Part shown: in pieces, positions 1-11,456 of the stretch
Numbering within the stretch: position 1 is the stretch's first letter
Layout: each line of letters starts with the position of its first letter
From: Chara braunii
Taxonomy: Eukaryota > Streptophyta > Charophyceae > Charales > Characeae
DNA length: 64,000 nt
Assembly (NCBI GenBank): GCA_003427395.1
Contig: BFEA01000080.1
Coordinates: forward strand, 2,929,040-2,993,039
Direction: 5' to 3'
The notes under the pieces: generated by a model
What the model saw: the letters and a program-made list of their open reading frames with translations, nothing else
What the model was told of the DNA's origin: nothing
Database searches by the model: none
Program-made: the position numbers and the translations under genes

Positions 1-94
<94 letters not shown>
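1..94. repeat. (TG)n-(AG)n compound microsatellite
   Basis: Alternating TG for the first 54 bases passes directly into AG to about base 94. Reading frames through it are low-complexity artefacts. Confidence 0.97.
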
Positions 95-97
<3 letters not shown>

Positions 98-453
98 TAC
101 CTGAAAGAATGAGTTTCACGGTGATCAAAGCTGCCGCGTTATTCGACCCCCATCATGACTGTATCAGACCTGAAAGGTCTGTTGTGTACATGCGTGAACA
201 CAACCGCCCTCATCGAAGTTGACGGGCGGGTTGTGTTCTTGTGTGTATCGTGCATGTATCTTGCATGTATATTGCATGTATACAACAGATCTTTCATGTC
301 CCATACAGTGATGACGAGAGTGCTTGTATTCATTCCACTTCAACGATAGCTATCTTGGGATGTCAGAGCTACACGACACACCCTCATTATGAATGTATAG
401 GGCTCAATAGACGGCTACTACGACACCTCACCACACAAACCACGAAACAAAGT

Positions 454-545
454 GAGTTCATCTTACGACGGAAGGTGGCAGGATACATCCATTTCTACTC
501 AAAGAAATGGATGTATCCTGCCACCTTCCGTGGTAAGATGAACTC
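454..545. repeat. Near-perfect foldback hairpin 1
   Basis: Two arms of about 42 bases starting GAGTTCATCTTAC and ending with its complement are separated by a loop of roughly six bases around position 499. Only a few mismatches interrupt the stem. The length and near-perfect pairing suit a miniature foldback element or a small-RNA precursor; nothing here decides between them. Confidence 0.8.
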
Positions 546-652
546 GTTTTCTTTTTTTTTTTTCTTTTCTTTTTTCCGTATGTTATCCATTCTACACAAG
601 ACAAAGCACTTTCATTATGACTGTATCCGCCTGCAACACGAAACAAACAAAT

Positions 653-743
653 GAGTTCATCTTACGGCAGAACGCGGGAAGATACATCGGTTTCTACTCA
701 TAGAAACGGATGTATCTTGCCACCTTTTGTGGCAAGATTAACA
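653..743. repeat. Related, more diverged foldback hairpin 2
   Basis: Begins with the same GAGTTCATCTTAC as hairpin 1 and has a similar loop (TTCTACTCATAGAA), but the arms carry more mismatches. It is a diverged sibling about 200 bases downstream. Confidence 0.65.
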
Positions 744-840
744 CTTTTCTCTTTGCTTGGCTTGAACACGACAAGCCCTCATTATGCTACCATTGCACTG
801 ACACAAGGCGCCCAAAGATACATTTCAACTTTTCGAAGTA

Positions 841-1109
841 CGTACACACACACACACACACACAACACACACAAAGTTTTTGGGGGTGCGCTGCCCCGAA
901 TTTATGTTTTTTGTGTGTCCATTACCTTTTTTACAAAGATAGGTGGGGTGTGCAACCACACCCTGCCACACCATTTTTTTTGGTTGACCCCGTATTTGAG
1001 GGGGTGCGTCGCATCACGTGGGCGCACACCCATGCACTGGCACTGTGCACTGCACGTGCGTGTTTGAGCCACACACGTGGTGCGTCGCAACTATGGTATT
1101 TTCCCATCT
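841..1109. other. Noncoding, CA tract and GC-rich repeats
   Basis: A short CA tract at about 845-875 is followed by sequence in which GTGCGTCGCA occurs twice (near 1005 and 1079) beside CACGTG motifs. No gene is recognised. Confidence 0.5.
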
Positions 1110-1182
1110 GGGCAATAACGGACTTGAACCGCTGGAACTCTCGTTGTAAACAAGGCACTCTACGAACTAAGCTAACCACAAA
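1110..1182 (-). tRNA. tRNA-Val(TAC)-like sequence, probably degenerate or SINE head
   Basis: On the minus strand a TAGCTTAGTTCGTAGAG D-arm is followed by a seven-base loop TTTACAA (anticodon TAC at 1146-1148) with a four-pair stem. A T-arm with loop TTCAAGT and stem AGCGG/CCGTT comes next. Spacing between the arms is right for a tRNA and resembles organellar trnV-UAC. The 3' acceptor strand ATTGCCC (1110-1116) has no matching 5' strand, so a functional gene is doubtful. It may be a decayed organellar tRNA copy or the head of a SINE. Confidence 0.4.
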
Positions 1183-1190
1183 TACCAAAG

Positions 1191-1614
1191 CTTATGGGCT
1201 GCAGGCGCTGCAGCATGTGCCAAGTTTGTTTGTTCACTCTTGCTGGTTTTGATCGTTAGAGAGTGCTCTAGGCAGCCAAAATGAAAGTTTGGGGGCTTTC
1301 GATTTTCTCGTGTTCAATCTGTATGTGCTCTCCTGAAACCACGTTGTGAAATCCTTTCGGACAGGGTTCTGTGTGTTCTGGACGTTGATTCACTCTCTGT
1401 ATGCATACGTAAGTGTAAGAGGTCGATAAGGATGGCAGATCAGTTTACAGCGATCGCTGAAGTGTTTTGAAAGGCAAAAGGAAGGAAACTTCGTGTGTCC
1501 TCAAAGAGGGCCGTTAAATTTGGGTTGTGAACAATGTTCTAGACGTCTATTTGGAACGTTGATTTACTGTGTGCTTGTCAGAGCTCGCAAACTCCTACTT
1601 CTCATACAGCCACG
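1191..1614. other. No gene seen
   Basis: Mixed-composition sequence with no recognisable coding region or repeat. It ends where the gypsy integrase homology begins. Confidence 0.5.
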
Positions 1615-2644
1615 TCCCCGTGGTCTGTTGAGACCACTACCCGTCCCGTCAGGCCCAGGTGGTCATATCGACTTCATGGACACGAAGGTCAAAAGCAGAA
1701 ACGGGAAGAGTCAAGTGATGGTGGTAGTAGATAGATTTAGTGCATTTGTTGTTTTTATTCTGCTGCCCGTTGAGGCGAAGTGATTAGAGAGTTCTTCAAT
1801 CGTTGGGTGAAAGATTACGGGCATCCACTAACGATTGTTAGCGATAGAGAGTAGATTCACGGGCGAGCACTGGCAGCAACTGATGAAGGTATATGGGTCA
1901 AAGTTGACCATGTCATCTAGTAGGCGCCCAAACTGAGCAGAATGCCGCTCCAGCAAGTGCATTGCAGTCTGCGTATAATAGTTTGGTGCACCTGTCTACT
2001 GCACGCACCCCGAGTGAACTAGACAAGGGTTGGCAACCCCCAATTGACTGTCTAAATCCCGATCAGATCCAAAGATTGTCACCCGGTTCAAGGGAATTCA
2101 CCATCCAATATGAGGACTTAGAGCAGGTGAAGAACAACATTCTTAAGGCCCAGCATCAGATGGTAGAACAAGCCAACACACCGACGTCCATAGCAATTCG
2201 CAGTAGGTGACTTAGTTTGGGTTAAGTCTAAGGAGTTCATTCCGGAAGAGGGGATCTCGCAGAAACTGCTACCTGCATATAGGGGACCATGGCAAGTGTT
2301 AGATATCAAGGGAGAAGCAGATGGTCCATCCTACACTATAGAGATTCCACCCCACCTGCACACATACCCGATATTCCCCATATGTAAGTTTGCTTCCCTG
2401 TGTCACGAACGATCAGTTTCCCTCTCGCAGCTCCATGATCCCACCAGATATGGACGGAGGTTCTGATGTAGACAGAATAGTGGCCAAAGATGTGTTCCGT
2501 ACAGGCCGCAGAGGGAGACCACAGAGGCATTACAAAGTCAGGTTTGCCTACCAGGAACCCAGCGAAGACCGCTGGTTCCCCAGGGAGGAACTAGCACAGA
2601 CAGACCTTCACATTTCCCCTTTTATGAGAGGGCGCGGAGGGGAA
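1615..2644 (+). pseudogene. Ty3/gypsy integrase C-terminal half and chromo-like domain, 5'-truncated
   Basis: Degenerate integrase of a chromovirus-type gypsy element. GLLRPLPVPSGPGGHIDFMDT with the first catalytic Asp lies near 1618-1683, then VVVDRFS. VIREFFNRWVKDYGHPLTIVSDRES with the second Asp lies near 1780-1850 and is followed by a TAG stop. Downstream are GPWQVLDI and PSYTIEIPPHLHTYPIF (about 2285-2380), and a basic tail with YKVRFAYQEPSEDRWFPREEL (about 2530-2600), a non-canonical chromodomain position. The protein is broken by several frameshifts and stops. Everything upstream (gag, protease, RT, RNase H) is missing, so it is immobile. A purine tract and an LTR follow directly. Confidence 0.85.
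2631..2644 (+). other. Polypurine tract
   Basis: GGCGCGGAGGGGAA lies immediately before the TG that starts the LTR, which is the expected position of the plus-strand primer of an LTR retrotransposon. Confidence 0.55.
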
Positions 2645-4300
2645 TGAACGTGTATGACAGATAAAGATGGGATTTTTCTCAGAGGACCCTGAAATTAGGC
2701 CGGCGGGAGTGAGAGGATTCACGCTGCAAACACCCCGAGTCCCGGTTCCAGGGTCTCCAAATCGTCTCAGTCCCGGTTGGGACAAGTCCCAGGCAGTCCC
2801 AGTAGGGTAGGTCGTAGGGTCCAGAGGCCGAAACGTTGTAGGTCGTTAGGTGTCGGTACCGAAACGTCATAGGTCGGTAGAAGTCCAGCTGGTACCCAAC
2901 AAGAAAAGTCCAGTCCAGTCGAACAGTCCCAAGCCCAATTTTGCAGCGTGTCCCAGGAAAGTCCGGAAGCCACCGGATCGACAAAACGATTGCAGCAGAC
3001 AGGCTGTGGCCGACCGGTACCGGTCTGAAGCAGGCCAGGCCAAGTCAAGTCCTATATTTAGCTGCTACAGTGCAGCGGCTCATCACTTGTTCAATTGCAA
3101 GATGCGGAAGCGCTGCTGCTGCTTGTGCGTTAAGGCAACTTGGGCACTTCGTGCCTGAAGGAGGAAGGGGGCACTTGAGAGTTACTCCATAGCTAGGGTA
3201 GAGGGAGATAGGAAGGAGGGCGGCCATAGCCACCAAGTGTGAAGCTTACCTAAGTGTATACAGGGTTACGACCTAGTTAGAGATAGGGGTTGAGGCTAAG
3301 CGAGCCAATCCAGCGAGAAGTGCAATGGCTTGCTGATTCTGCAGTCTGCGGCCCATCGAACCGAGGCTGTAACATAAGAAGGACAGATTCGTAATTTTGT
3401 TTCTACTGTGTACTAACCTGGAAAACAGCCTGTGGGTAAATATGTGAGGGACATATCTGCAAATTCGGAAAACTAACAGCGAATAGCAGGCCCAGGCAGC
3501 CACATGGACAGAGGCCTAGGGGCCTACACTGATAGACTGGTCCTATAGCCTATAGCCGGGCTGGGAGAGGTCGTAGAGGCCGAAACTGAAATGGTACCGG
3601 TCCGTCCAGTAGGTTCGGTCTAGGTCGAGTCTAGGCTAGAGTAGATCTATTAATAGGATGGTGACAGCTTCAGCGTTGGAGAAGACAGACATAGCCGGAC
3701 CCTCGAAGCGTCGGTCATAGCTGGGTCCTTCGCTGTTCTCTGGCAGCACGTGGGGCTGCTCAGAGGTCTGGGCTATCTGAGGTCTGCTGGAAGTGGCAGA
3801 AGCTGGTGCCCTGCTGCAGATCTTCACTGGTGAAGTCATCTGGCACTTCATCTTCATCAGAGACTGCGGCGCTGGTCTTCTTCTTCATCCTCTGAGAGGC
3901 GCTTGGCCTCAGAGGCCTGTTTCAGGGTGGCGCTTCCCTTTGGAGGCAGTATCTGGGCAGTTTTGGTTGTTTCAGGGGTTCTGGGGCAGTAGATAGCGGT
4001 TATCTTGGTTGGGAGAGAAGCGCTGCTACTCTGAGTTTAATAAACAGTGTTGGTACTGTGTCTTGATTATCTTTGCTTCATTGTTTCCTGGATGTGATCT
4101 ACTCGGCTTTCCTTTGTGACTGGTTGTGGGGACTCTGTGGAGCGAATTGCACTTTCAGTGTATTCTGTCATATCGCATGGACAAGGCTTCCGCTGTGTCT
4201 CATTCTCTCTGTGTGGTGTGATACTCCTGTCCTCTTCCCTTCCTTCTGTGTATGTGTGCGAGTGTTGGTCTCCTGACAACAAACAACCAGGTTCATAACA
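2645..4300 (+). mobile_element. 3' LTR of the truncated gypsy element
   Basis: Starts TGAACGTGTATGACAG after the purine tract and ends CAGGTTCATAACA, giving TG...CA ends and about 1.66 kb. Within it, TGAAGCAGGCCAGGCCAAG, a CTATATTTA box and GATGCGGAAGCGCTGCTGC (about 3030-3120) resemble the minus-strand 5' LTR at 40975-41790 and the LTR at 31819-32890, so all belong to one LTR family. AATAAA-like TTTAATAAACAG occurs near 4036. No matching 5' LTR is present because the element is truncated. Confidence 0.65.
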
Positions 4301-4316
4301 GAAGAGTGAGACTGCA

Positions 4317-4317
<1 letters not shown>

Positions 4318-4368
<51 letters not shown>
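4318..4368. repeat. (GA)n microsatellite
   Basis: About 25 uninterrupted GA units just beyond the LTR end. Confidence 0.97.
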
Positions 4369-5217
4369 CCATAGCCGTCATCCAGTTGAGATCCGTTCTG
4401 AGTGTGTGTGTGCAGCAGAGCCGCTGGAGACATTAACATTTCTTTGTGCAATAATGATAATGTTTGGTGACAGCTTCCACATGTGTTGATTGCATCTCAG
4501 CTTCGGCTTCTCACGTGTGCACTCTCGTGTGAATGTTCATTGATGCATGCCAGGTGAAAGTTGATGAGAACCTGGTTCATTTCATGTTAGTCCCTGTTGA
4601 TTTATTGTGATCAGAGTGTACCCTTCATGGATATAGCCATTGATGTTGTCAGAATATTGAAAGGACAGGAAAAAGACAAAAAAAAAATGTCAGAGTATTG
4701 AAAAGAGAAAAATAACTTAAATAAGACTATATCTGTAGAAGGGAAGATTCGTGTCGATTCATCACTGAATCATCCAATCATGACTCGCGAGATTATATCA
4801 GTTTATCATAAGACTCGAACCATTGACACACGCCATGGCGTGAACAACTAGCTCAGTAATTCCTCTCCTCGATTTTACCTAGGAATTAGCAGATTGGAAC
4901 TATTCCCCCCCGAGCGTAGCATACAACTTTCATTGTACTACACTCTCCATAGGGAATTCAAGATTTCAATGTCCTCATCTGTTATTAAGATTTCTTTTCA
5001 AGTTCAAAGAATCTGAATCATACCTGTGGCGCCCAGGTGCGATGTGCCAGGTGCTGCGGGGCGCTATGCGCTGTGCGCTGTGCAGTTGCCCGCGCACAGA
5101 GGTGTGCAGGGGTAGTGCACGTGCGCTAGGAGTGCGCTGAATTTTTTTTATTTCTTTTTTCTTGCAGGGCAGACGCGTGGATATGTGGATTGAGGTTTTA
5201 TTAAACTGCGAAGTGGA
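4369..5217. other. No gene seen
   Basis: Mixed sequence with short A-runs near 4675. A CATTGTACTACACTCTCCAT motif near 4930 recurs near 48090. A GC-rich patch rich in GTGCGC/GCGCAC lies at 5030-5140. No coding feature can be supported. Confidence 0.5.
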
Positions 5218-5820
5218 GTACACTGGAAGATCCTCTCTCCTCCCTCCGCCATTTTCCACTGCGATCTTTCATCTCCTCCCTTGTCCGTCCACCAGTTTTC
5301 ATCTCCTCCTTCCTCCCTCCGCCCTTTTCCACCACCATCTTTTGACACCGCCATCTTGCATCATGAGGATAAGAGTGCCACGCTGGGCCAACTGCAGGGC
5401 CAACTTCTATAATGGTGGAGGGAGGAGGGAGGAGGGAGGATATGAAAGATGGCGGTGGAAAGTAGCACAGGGAGGAGGGAGGATGTGAATAACGGCGGAG
5501 GGAGGAGGAACAATGTGGAGAAAGATGATGGCGGGAGGTGGAGGGGATGGAGGAAGAAGGGGGAGAAAGTGAAGTCTGTGCCACATAAGCATGGTGGAGA
5601 GCAGAGGGAGAAGGTGGAAACTGGCAGAGGGACGAGGGAGGAGATGAAAAATGGCGCTCGATAATGACGGATGGAGGAGGGAGGAGATGAAAAATGGCAG
5701 TGAAAAATAGCGCAGGGAGGAGGGAGGATATGAATAGATGAGGAAGAATGGGGAGAAAGATGATGGCGGGGGATGGAGGGGATGGAGGAAAACGGGGGAG
5801 AAAGTGTAGTCTGTGTCACG
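5218..5820. repeat. Inverted purine/pyrimidine minisatellite
   Basis: From 5218 to 5360 the plus strand is pyrimidine-rich with units such as CCTCCGCCATTTTCCACTG. From 5405 to 5820 it is purine-rich with GGAGGGAGGAGGATGTGAA-type units about 100 bases apart. The two halves are reverse complements at the unit level, so the block can fold on itself. Long reading frames on either strand here are low-complexity artefacts. Confidence 0.8.
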
Positions 5821-7215
5821 TAAGACGAGGAAGGCTGGTGACCTCCCACCTGCTGCCTTCCTCAATGCCAGCTCCTTAGTGCCCTATCCTCGTTGCCGTC
5901 TCCTGGCTGCCGCGCTCTCCACACTGCCCTATCCTTGCTCGCGTCTCCTCGATGTCGTCGGCCTGCACAGCTCACGGTTTCCCTTTGCTCTCCCTTCACT
6001 CCTCCTCCACTCTCCTCCGCACCCCTCCTCTCCCTCTTCCTCTACACAATCCCTCTCCCTTCACGGCGATGGCGAAGGCACGGCGGCACGCGGGTAACGT
6101 CATGTGAGTTTGGCAGCTTGTGTAACGTGGCCAGTGAGCCAACTTTGACAGCCAACTTCGAATTCGAATTGAAGGTCGCCCAAAGACATATGCGGCGCTG
6201 GGCAGGGCCCGGAAAAACTTTTGCGCGGTGGTTCGACTATTTTTCTGAGGGAGGGGGGACTGGGAACTGTCAACCAGGCCCTTTTCTTCGTTTTTTTTGG
6301 GGGGGTGTTTTTTCCCCCGTGCGACTTGTCCGGTACGCGCACACCCTGTGCTGTGCAGCTTGCGTTGCATGGGCGCGGTGCCATCCATTGCAATGCGCCG
6401 CAGGAAGATCTAAATCCTTATCTTGGTATTTGATGCGCACACACGAGCGCACGCTGTCGCACTTTTTCTGGTCTGGCCACTTCAGGCGACCTAAAAGCCA
6501 ACAAGCTGTCATGCAGGTCATTTGCAATAAATAAATAATTTAAATAAAGCAAATCCCTTCCTGTTGTGTGCGTCCGGCTTCGAGCGAGACCCTTCATCGC
6601 CAGTCCCAGGTCTTAAGACTCTTCTATTTTGATTCGGAAAATCAAAGATCATGCAAATAATAACCATGCCATGCGAGCATCAATTTTGCCAATTTATTAA
6701 TTTTGAGAATTGTGGCAAGATCGTCAGAGAACGCAATCGTCAAGCAGAGTCAATGCAAATAAAGCAGGACTGACTGACTCAAGGCTTAGGCAAGGTAAGT
6801 GAGGGAAAGGTGATAACTTGTAATAATAACCTCATAAAGTACATATGAATGGACACGACCAACACTTGTCAAGAGTCCTCACTCAACCCTCTAAAGTCTC
6901 ATTATCAATCCCTCATCTGGTTGTGCGTCTCTTGTGCCTCGAGCTATGTCCATGTACTTCCTGATATTGTGGCCTCTGGATATAGAGCCACCTAAAACCT
7001 ACAAGTTCCAAACACTTCCATCCAAGACCCATGACACGAAAGTCAACCATAACACAAAATTCCTCCCATACAGTAGCAAGATATGGCTGGGAGAAAACCC
7101 CTCGTTTGAGATGTCTGAGAACTCAGATGGCTCAGAACTTGGATGGCTCGATAACTCACTCGTACTCAATCTCTGCAGGTGAGATATACCTCTTGGCTAG
7201 ATCCACCAAGTCACC
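5821..7215. other. No gene seen; C-rich then AT-rich
   Basis: CT/CCTC-rich sequence to about 6080 is followed by GC-rich sequence with homopolymer runs near 6290-6315 and then AT-rich sequence. I recognise no protein, RNA or element boundary. Confidence 0.45.
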
Positions 7216-7476
7216 TCAGCAGGGGCCGTCCGTGAGAGGAAAAGGAACCGGAGGTCTTGGGTAGTCTGTGTAAAGCTTGGGCCCAAAGCTACGGATCAGC
7301 TTTGGCCCATTCACATCAAGCTCACTCTCTCTCTCCTCTAGGTAGGAGGTTGCCGAGATCCAGACTGAGTCAAAATGTTCATGAACCTCATTCGCTTTCT
7401 TCACATAGGGTCTCAGGTCATGGATAGTGCCGTCGGCGAACTGGTGAGAACCGCAAAGACCGTCAGACCCCCTTGC
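7216..7476 (-). pseudogene. Unidentified coding-like exon
   Basis: The minus strand reads about 85 residues of ordinary composition (FADGTIHDLRPYVKKANEVH, then VWISATSYLEERESELDVNG, to a stop at 7216). It is preceded by a plausible 3' splice site, TTGGTTTCAG, ending at 7477. Composition and the splice signal make it look like a last exon. I do not recognise the family. It shares the minus strand with two other coding-like fragments up to 9254, so these may be parts of one decayed gene or transposon. Confidence 0.35.
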
Positions 7477-7810
7477 CTGAAACCAACAGCACTGACATAT
7501 TGATATCAGAAAGCATCTTTGGACGCAATCCTGTTGAGACTGGCCAAAACTGACCCGTCGATCGGGAATGACTGAACCACGCTCATGTGCAGAGGCAGAT
7601 ACTGAGACTGATTTCTGTAGTTTTTTATGAGGGCACTGTCTGATTAATACGGATCTCTGTGTCAAATGGCAATGACTGAATGCTGATTGATTCTGACTGA
7701 AACTTTCGGGTAACTCGAATGACTGAATGTTGTTGAGATAACAAGTCACTGAATGCGTATCACTTAGTAGCGAAAGGCTGAGAGAACTGCAGATTGCTGA
7801 GTGGCATTTG

Positions 7811-8180
7811 CTAATTGAGATGTTGGTGAGGGTTTCGGGAGAAAATCTGGGCACCCTTGCGCTCGCCTGAGGCTTGCCCTATCCTGTTTGCCCTAGCCTG
7901 CTCCACCGTCTCTAGAAACGAGCTAGTGTTGTGCAACTTGCCATCGTGGCCATAAAAATAGAACACATATTCGATATACTTTTCTTCCATGACCATTCGG
8001 ACTGCCTGCTCTCTCTAAGCCTGCCTATGCGAATCCATGTTTCGACATGCCTCTTCTTCCCATCCCTCGTCCTTGTCTCTACTTTATCGGTATTTCATCA
8101 CTAGGACCTCATCATCCTTCACGATTCCCCCACGCTCCAGGTCCTAGGCAATGAATAGGTTGGACTACAGGTAGCTTTGG
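7811..8180 (-). pseudogene. Degenerate coding fragment with YFYGHDGKL motif
   Basis: The minus strand reads IVKDDEVLVMKYR, a stop, SRDKDEGWEEEACRNMDSH, a stop, REQAVRMVMEEKYIEYVFYF and YGHDGKLHNTSSFLETVEQA. The two in-frame stops mark it as decayed. The part EYVFYFYGHDGKL resembles EYIYYIYGSDGRL in the fragment at 8946-9254, so the two are probably paralogous copies of one domain. No known family is assigned. Confidence 0.35.
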
Positions 8181-8945
8181 GGAGGCTCCACACTCAGAGA
8201 GGAAGGCTGCTCTCAGGCCCAAAGTGCTCGATGTTAACTAGGATGTCGTGTTCCACCTTTGATCGAATGTTGATGCTAGATCCGGCCTGTGGGCGTTAGC
8301 CGACTTGAGGCGGTTTGACTCACTGATCAGGGATGGGTGAATCGTACTCATACGGATGCGGATGACAGTTGCTGCAAACTTTTATGATATCCCTCGCTTG
8401 TTTGACTGATTGAGTAATGTGGTCACGCTGATTGCATCTCCACTCTGATTCTCTTAGTATACTGTGCACATGATTAGGGTCTGTTGTTTTTGATACTGTC
8501 AGGAGCTCACGTCCTCAACCACATCTCGAATAACACGATGTGGCTTGCCCCAGGCCTGCTCGTCTGTTCCTTGTTGCTGTGTGTTGGAACACCCTCAAAC
8601 ATTCCTTCTCTTCACTTTCTCTTGCTCTCAACCGTATTATGACCCTTTCTTTGTTAATCAACTGAAATGAAATGGTCGGAGAGGAGATATCTGACAAATA
8701 GATGGTCACAAATGTCCTCTTTGAGTCTTTGAGGCGAATCAATAGGGGCCCAACTGAGAGTCCACCAACCGTCGATAGTGATACTTGAGCACAGACTGGC
8801 TGACCAACGCAGCTAATTACGTTGATGCAGGTAACGCAGGGATTTGCTGATGCTTGCCGCTGGACAAAGCATTGACATTCAGTTTACAGAGAGCTCGGGG
8901 AAATGCATCACTCCACTTCAAGCTGACTGTGAGTGGACGTTCTCC
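8181..8945. other. No gene seen between coding-like fragments
   Basis: No convincing exon. If the minus-strand fragments on either side are one gene, this would be intron. Confidence 0.4.
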
Positions 8946-9254
8946 CTAGCCCTTAGAACGGTCTCGACTGATGAGACGGTACAAATACAGTCTCCCATCA
9001 GATCCGTAGATGTAGTATATGTATTCAGTGAACTCATGATGACCCCTCATCATTTCCATTGCCAGATCTCTGAGCACCGCTTTGTAGGTTTCAATACCCT
9101 CAATTCTTCTACTCCCTGAGTCCTCCGTCTTGTCTCCATGGAGAGCGCATGTTTCTACCAGAGTACTTTTACTTGCCATCATACTCCTCACATAGCCCTC
9201 AGACTCACTTGACCGAGGCAAGGAAAGGTCTGCCCCAAGGCTGCCACCCCTCAA
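8946..9254 (-). pseudogene. Unidentified 102-residue ORF with YIYGSDGRL motif
   Basis: Open from an ATG at 9254 to a stop at 8946. The acidic, Ser-rich N-terminal half is followed by RRIEGIETYKAVLRDLAMEM and EYIYYIYGSDGRLYLYR near the C-terminus. The C-terminal motif repeats at 7811-8180. Function unknown; it could be an exon of an uncharacterised gene or part of a transposon. Confidence 0.3.
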
Positions 9255-11017
9255 AGTGAATCACAAAGTTCCGCCTCGTTCAGTTTTCTCAGGGCGTTCT
9301 CAAGATTGGTCTTCTATTAAGTGTTCTGATTGCAAGTGGCTTGTTGTCGAGATTTCCAGTCAATAGTCAAAGCCATGCTTGTAATGCAAATTTCACGGGA
9401 CTGCCAGGTCTGTACTTTTCAGGAGCTCAAGACAGCAAACGGTCCATCGAGTGTGATCTGTTGGCAGTCCGTGCGGGGGTCCAGTTACACTGCTGCAGTC
9501 GACAACTCGAGTACGGTCCCCAGGCAGATCAAGATTTTGGCCCGCTGCAAGTACTCACACGCAGAAGGCTGGGAAAATAGCGGCGCGCAGAGGGCAGGTA
9601 ACTTCGGGATTTTAGGTGCGTGTGTACTGGTGGTTTAAGACACAAAATCAACAGCTTTTACCGTACTACTACTCTCCCTTTGTCCTTCTTGCCACTTTGA
9701 GGACGGTACAAGAGACATGAACCCTCTGATGGCATACGCATTACCGCTACAACAAAAGCGAGTCACGCAGTCACACAGAGTAACAAGAGAAGTCGCCTGT
9801 CCTTTGGTTCTTAATTACCCTCGATATGCAAGATTATCCCCTCTTATCCATATCATTAGTACTCTGAATCCTGTAGCACCCATTTCTTTGCACGCAACCA
9901 TCTCACCACAATATTCAACACAAATATGAGCTCTTCACGATGGCGACAAATGCGGCAGGGGCTAGGACTAGCGACGTAAGCGGGTTTCCAAGGGTAAACC
10001 GCAGGTTACAAGGCGTCTGCTCTCTCATGCGCGCTGGGCAATGCTCACCAGAGAGTTATACCGACACTCAGTTCAACCCGTCTTCACATTGAAACTCACG
10101 GATAGCATCACCCTATAGCTAGTTGATTACTGGACACGAGTGATCCAGGGAATAACCAGAAGGTCAAATCAAGATGCTGTCGACAGTAAGCTCGATTACA
10201 CACGTTCTATAGAATTATTGCGCACGACTCGTGGACTCATACGACGTCAGGTATACAGAGTGCGCGGACTTCTCTCATATCCACACATTCAGTCCAGATA
10301 GTACCCTTTGCTCACCATCAGTCTATGTACGAGTCAACTCATCCTCTCCTCACCGACTCCCCTCTCGCCCAAGTACAGACGGAGCTCGCCTAGGCCTGCT
10401 GTTATCAGTAGAGGATCAGTGCATGTCGTGCCCGCTCTCTCTTTCTCTCAATTGCCGTCTCCCTTCTTTTTGTGCTTGATACCTCGGTCATCTGCATGCG
10501 CCTCTTCACAGCGATGACGATGAGATGACAAATTGGACGGGCGCGGTTGACGTCAGCTAGTTTAGTCGCGGAAAGTCCCTTTTCCCCCTTGAATAGACCC
10601 TGCCGTCTGAGCATGCAAGGCTCATTATCGTTGTTATTGCTAACGCCCCGTATCCTCTCCACTGGTTCCTTAGCTCGATCAGACACAAGCTAAGCTCACC
10701 TGATACAGCTGACGTCAACTGCAAAAGAATATTGGACGCGCGTTTGTCACCGCTCGTCCTTCTTGAGTATGATTGAAAGTGCCCCCTTTCTTCCTGCCTA
10801 TGCTGGCGTGTCCCACTGCGGAGCCAGAGGCTTTGTTTCCAGAAAAGCTCGCGAGAGCTCGCGAGAGAACGATGTCAACCATCATGAGTTGACGCCAGTC
10901 ACCTTCTTGTGTGTTTCGTCTGACTATGCTTTGAACGTTTCTCGTCTCTCCACACCTTTCTCCCTCCCTTTTTTATGACTGTCATTGTCCCCCGTATTAG
11001 TGACCGCCCCCACGGCC
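9255..11017. other. No gene seen
   Basis: Mixed sequence with many short frames on both strands and no recognisable domain. A short direct repeat GCTCGCGAGA occurs twice at about 10848-10868. Confidence 0.4.
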
Positions 11018-11248
11018 TCAGTCCCTTCGTCGCTGAGAACTGGCCTCCGGGCTGCCTTCAACTGGGGCAGCGGGCGGATGGTCTTGGCCCCACCGATCCC
11101 ACCCGTGCCAAGATTGGGTCGCCTCCGCATCACTCATTTCAGACTCCCCCTCGGAGTCCCGATCAAGGCGTGGCTGCTCCCTTTCCGTGGTCCCAGTTGA
11201 CGGGTCATCCTCGTGATAAGTGACCGTCACCCGCATAGCCGCAGTCAC
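11018..11248 (-). other. Acidic ORF of unknown function
   Basis: A 76-residue minus-strand frame rich in Asp, Glu and Ser (DRDSEGESEMSDAEATQSWH). It lies downstream of a duplicated Gly/Tyr-rich frame. It could be part of a gag-like or host exon, but there is no family match and no splice evidence. Confidence 0.2.
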
Positions 11249-11456
11249 TCCGTCTCGTCTGCACCTTCGCTCAGCTCTATTGCGGGCTTCAGTGATAGCT
11301 GCCTGAGCCCCACATCTCCTCTCATCTCCTGCTCCTGGTGGCCGCAGAGCTCACTTACCCCACAGGCCTCCCATAGGACAGCATGGCCTCAACAAGCGCA
11401 CCTTTCTCATCCTCCCGATCCCAGGTCCAAGAGTACCTCATGTACCTTGGCCTGTA

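Larger units (their letters stand above)
95..840. repeat. Degenerate tandem block with two hairpins
   Basis: A motif close to CCTCATTATGACTGTATC recurs near 145, 378, 605 and 772. Between the copies lie two related hairpins (listed separately). No coding signal is visible. The spacing is irregular (about 160-240 bases), so this is either an old tandem array or several fused miniature elements. Confidence 0.5.

Noticed and set aside
4785-4860. tRNA-like minus-strand sequence with CACGCCATGGCGTG stem and GGTTCGAGTC
   Set aside because: The stem leaves a loop of only four bases, the T-stem does not pair and no acceptor stem exists.
5361-5865. Long Ser/Pro-rich minus-strand ORFs
   Set aside because: Overlapping frames through a minisatellite; no domain and repeated composition in all frames.
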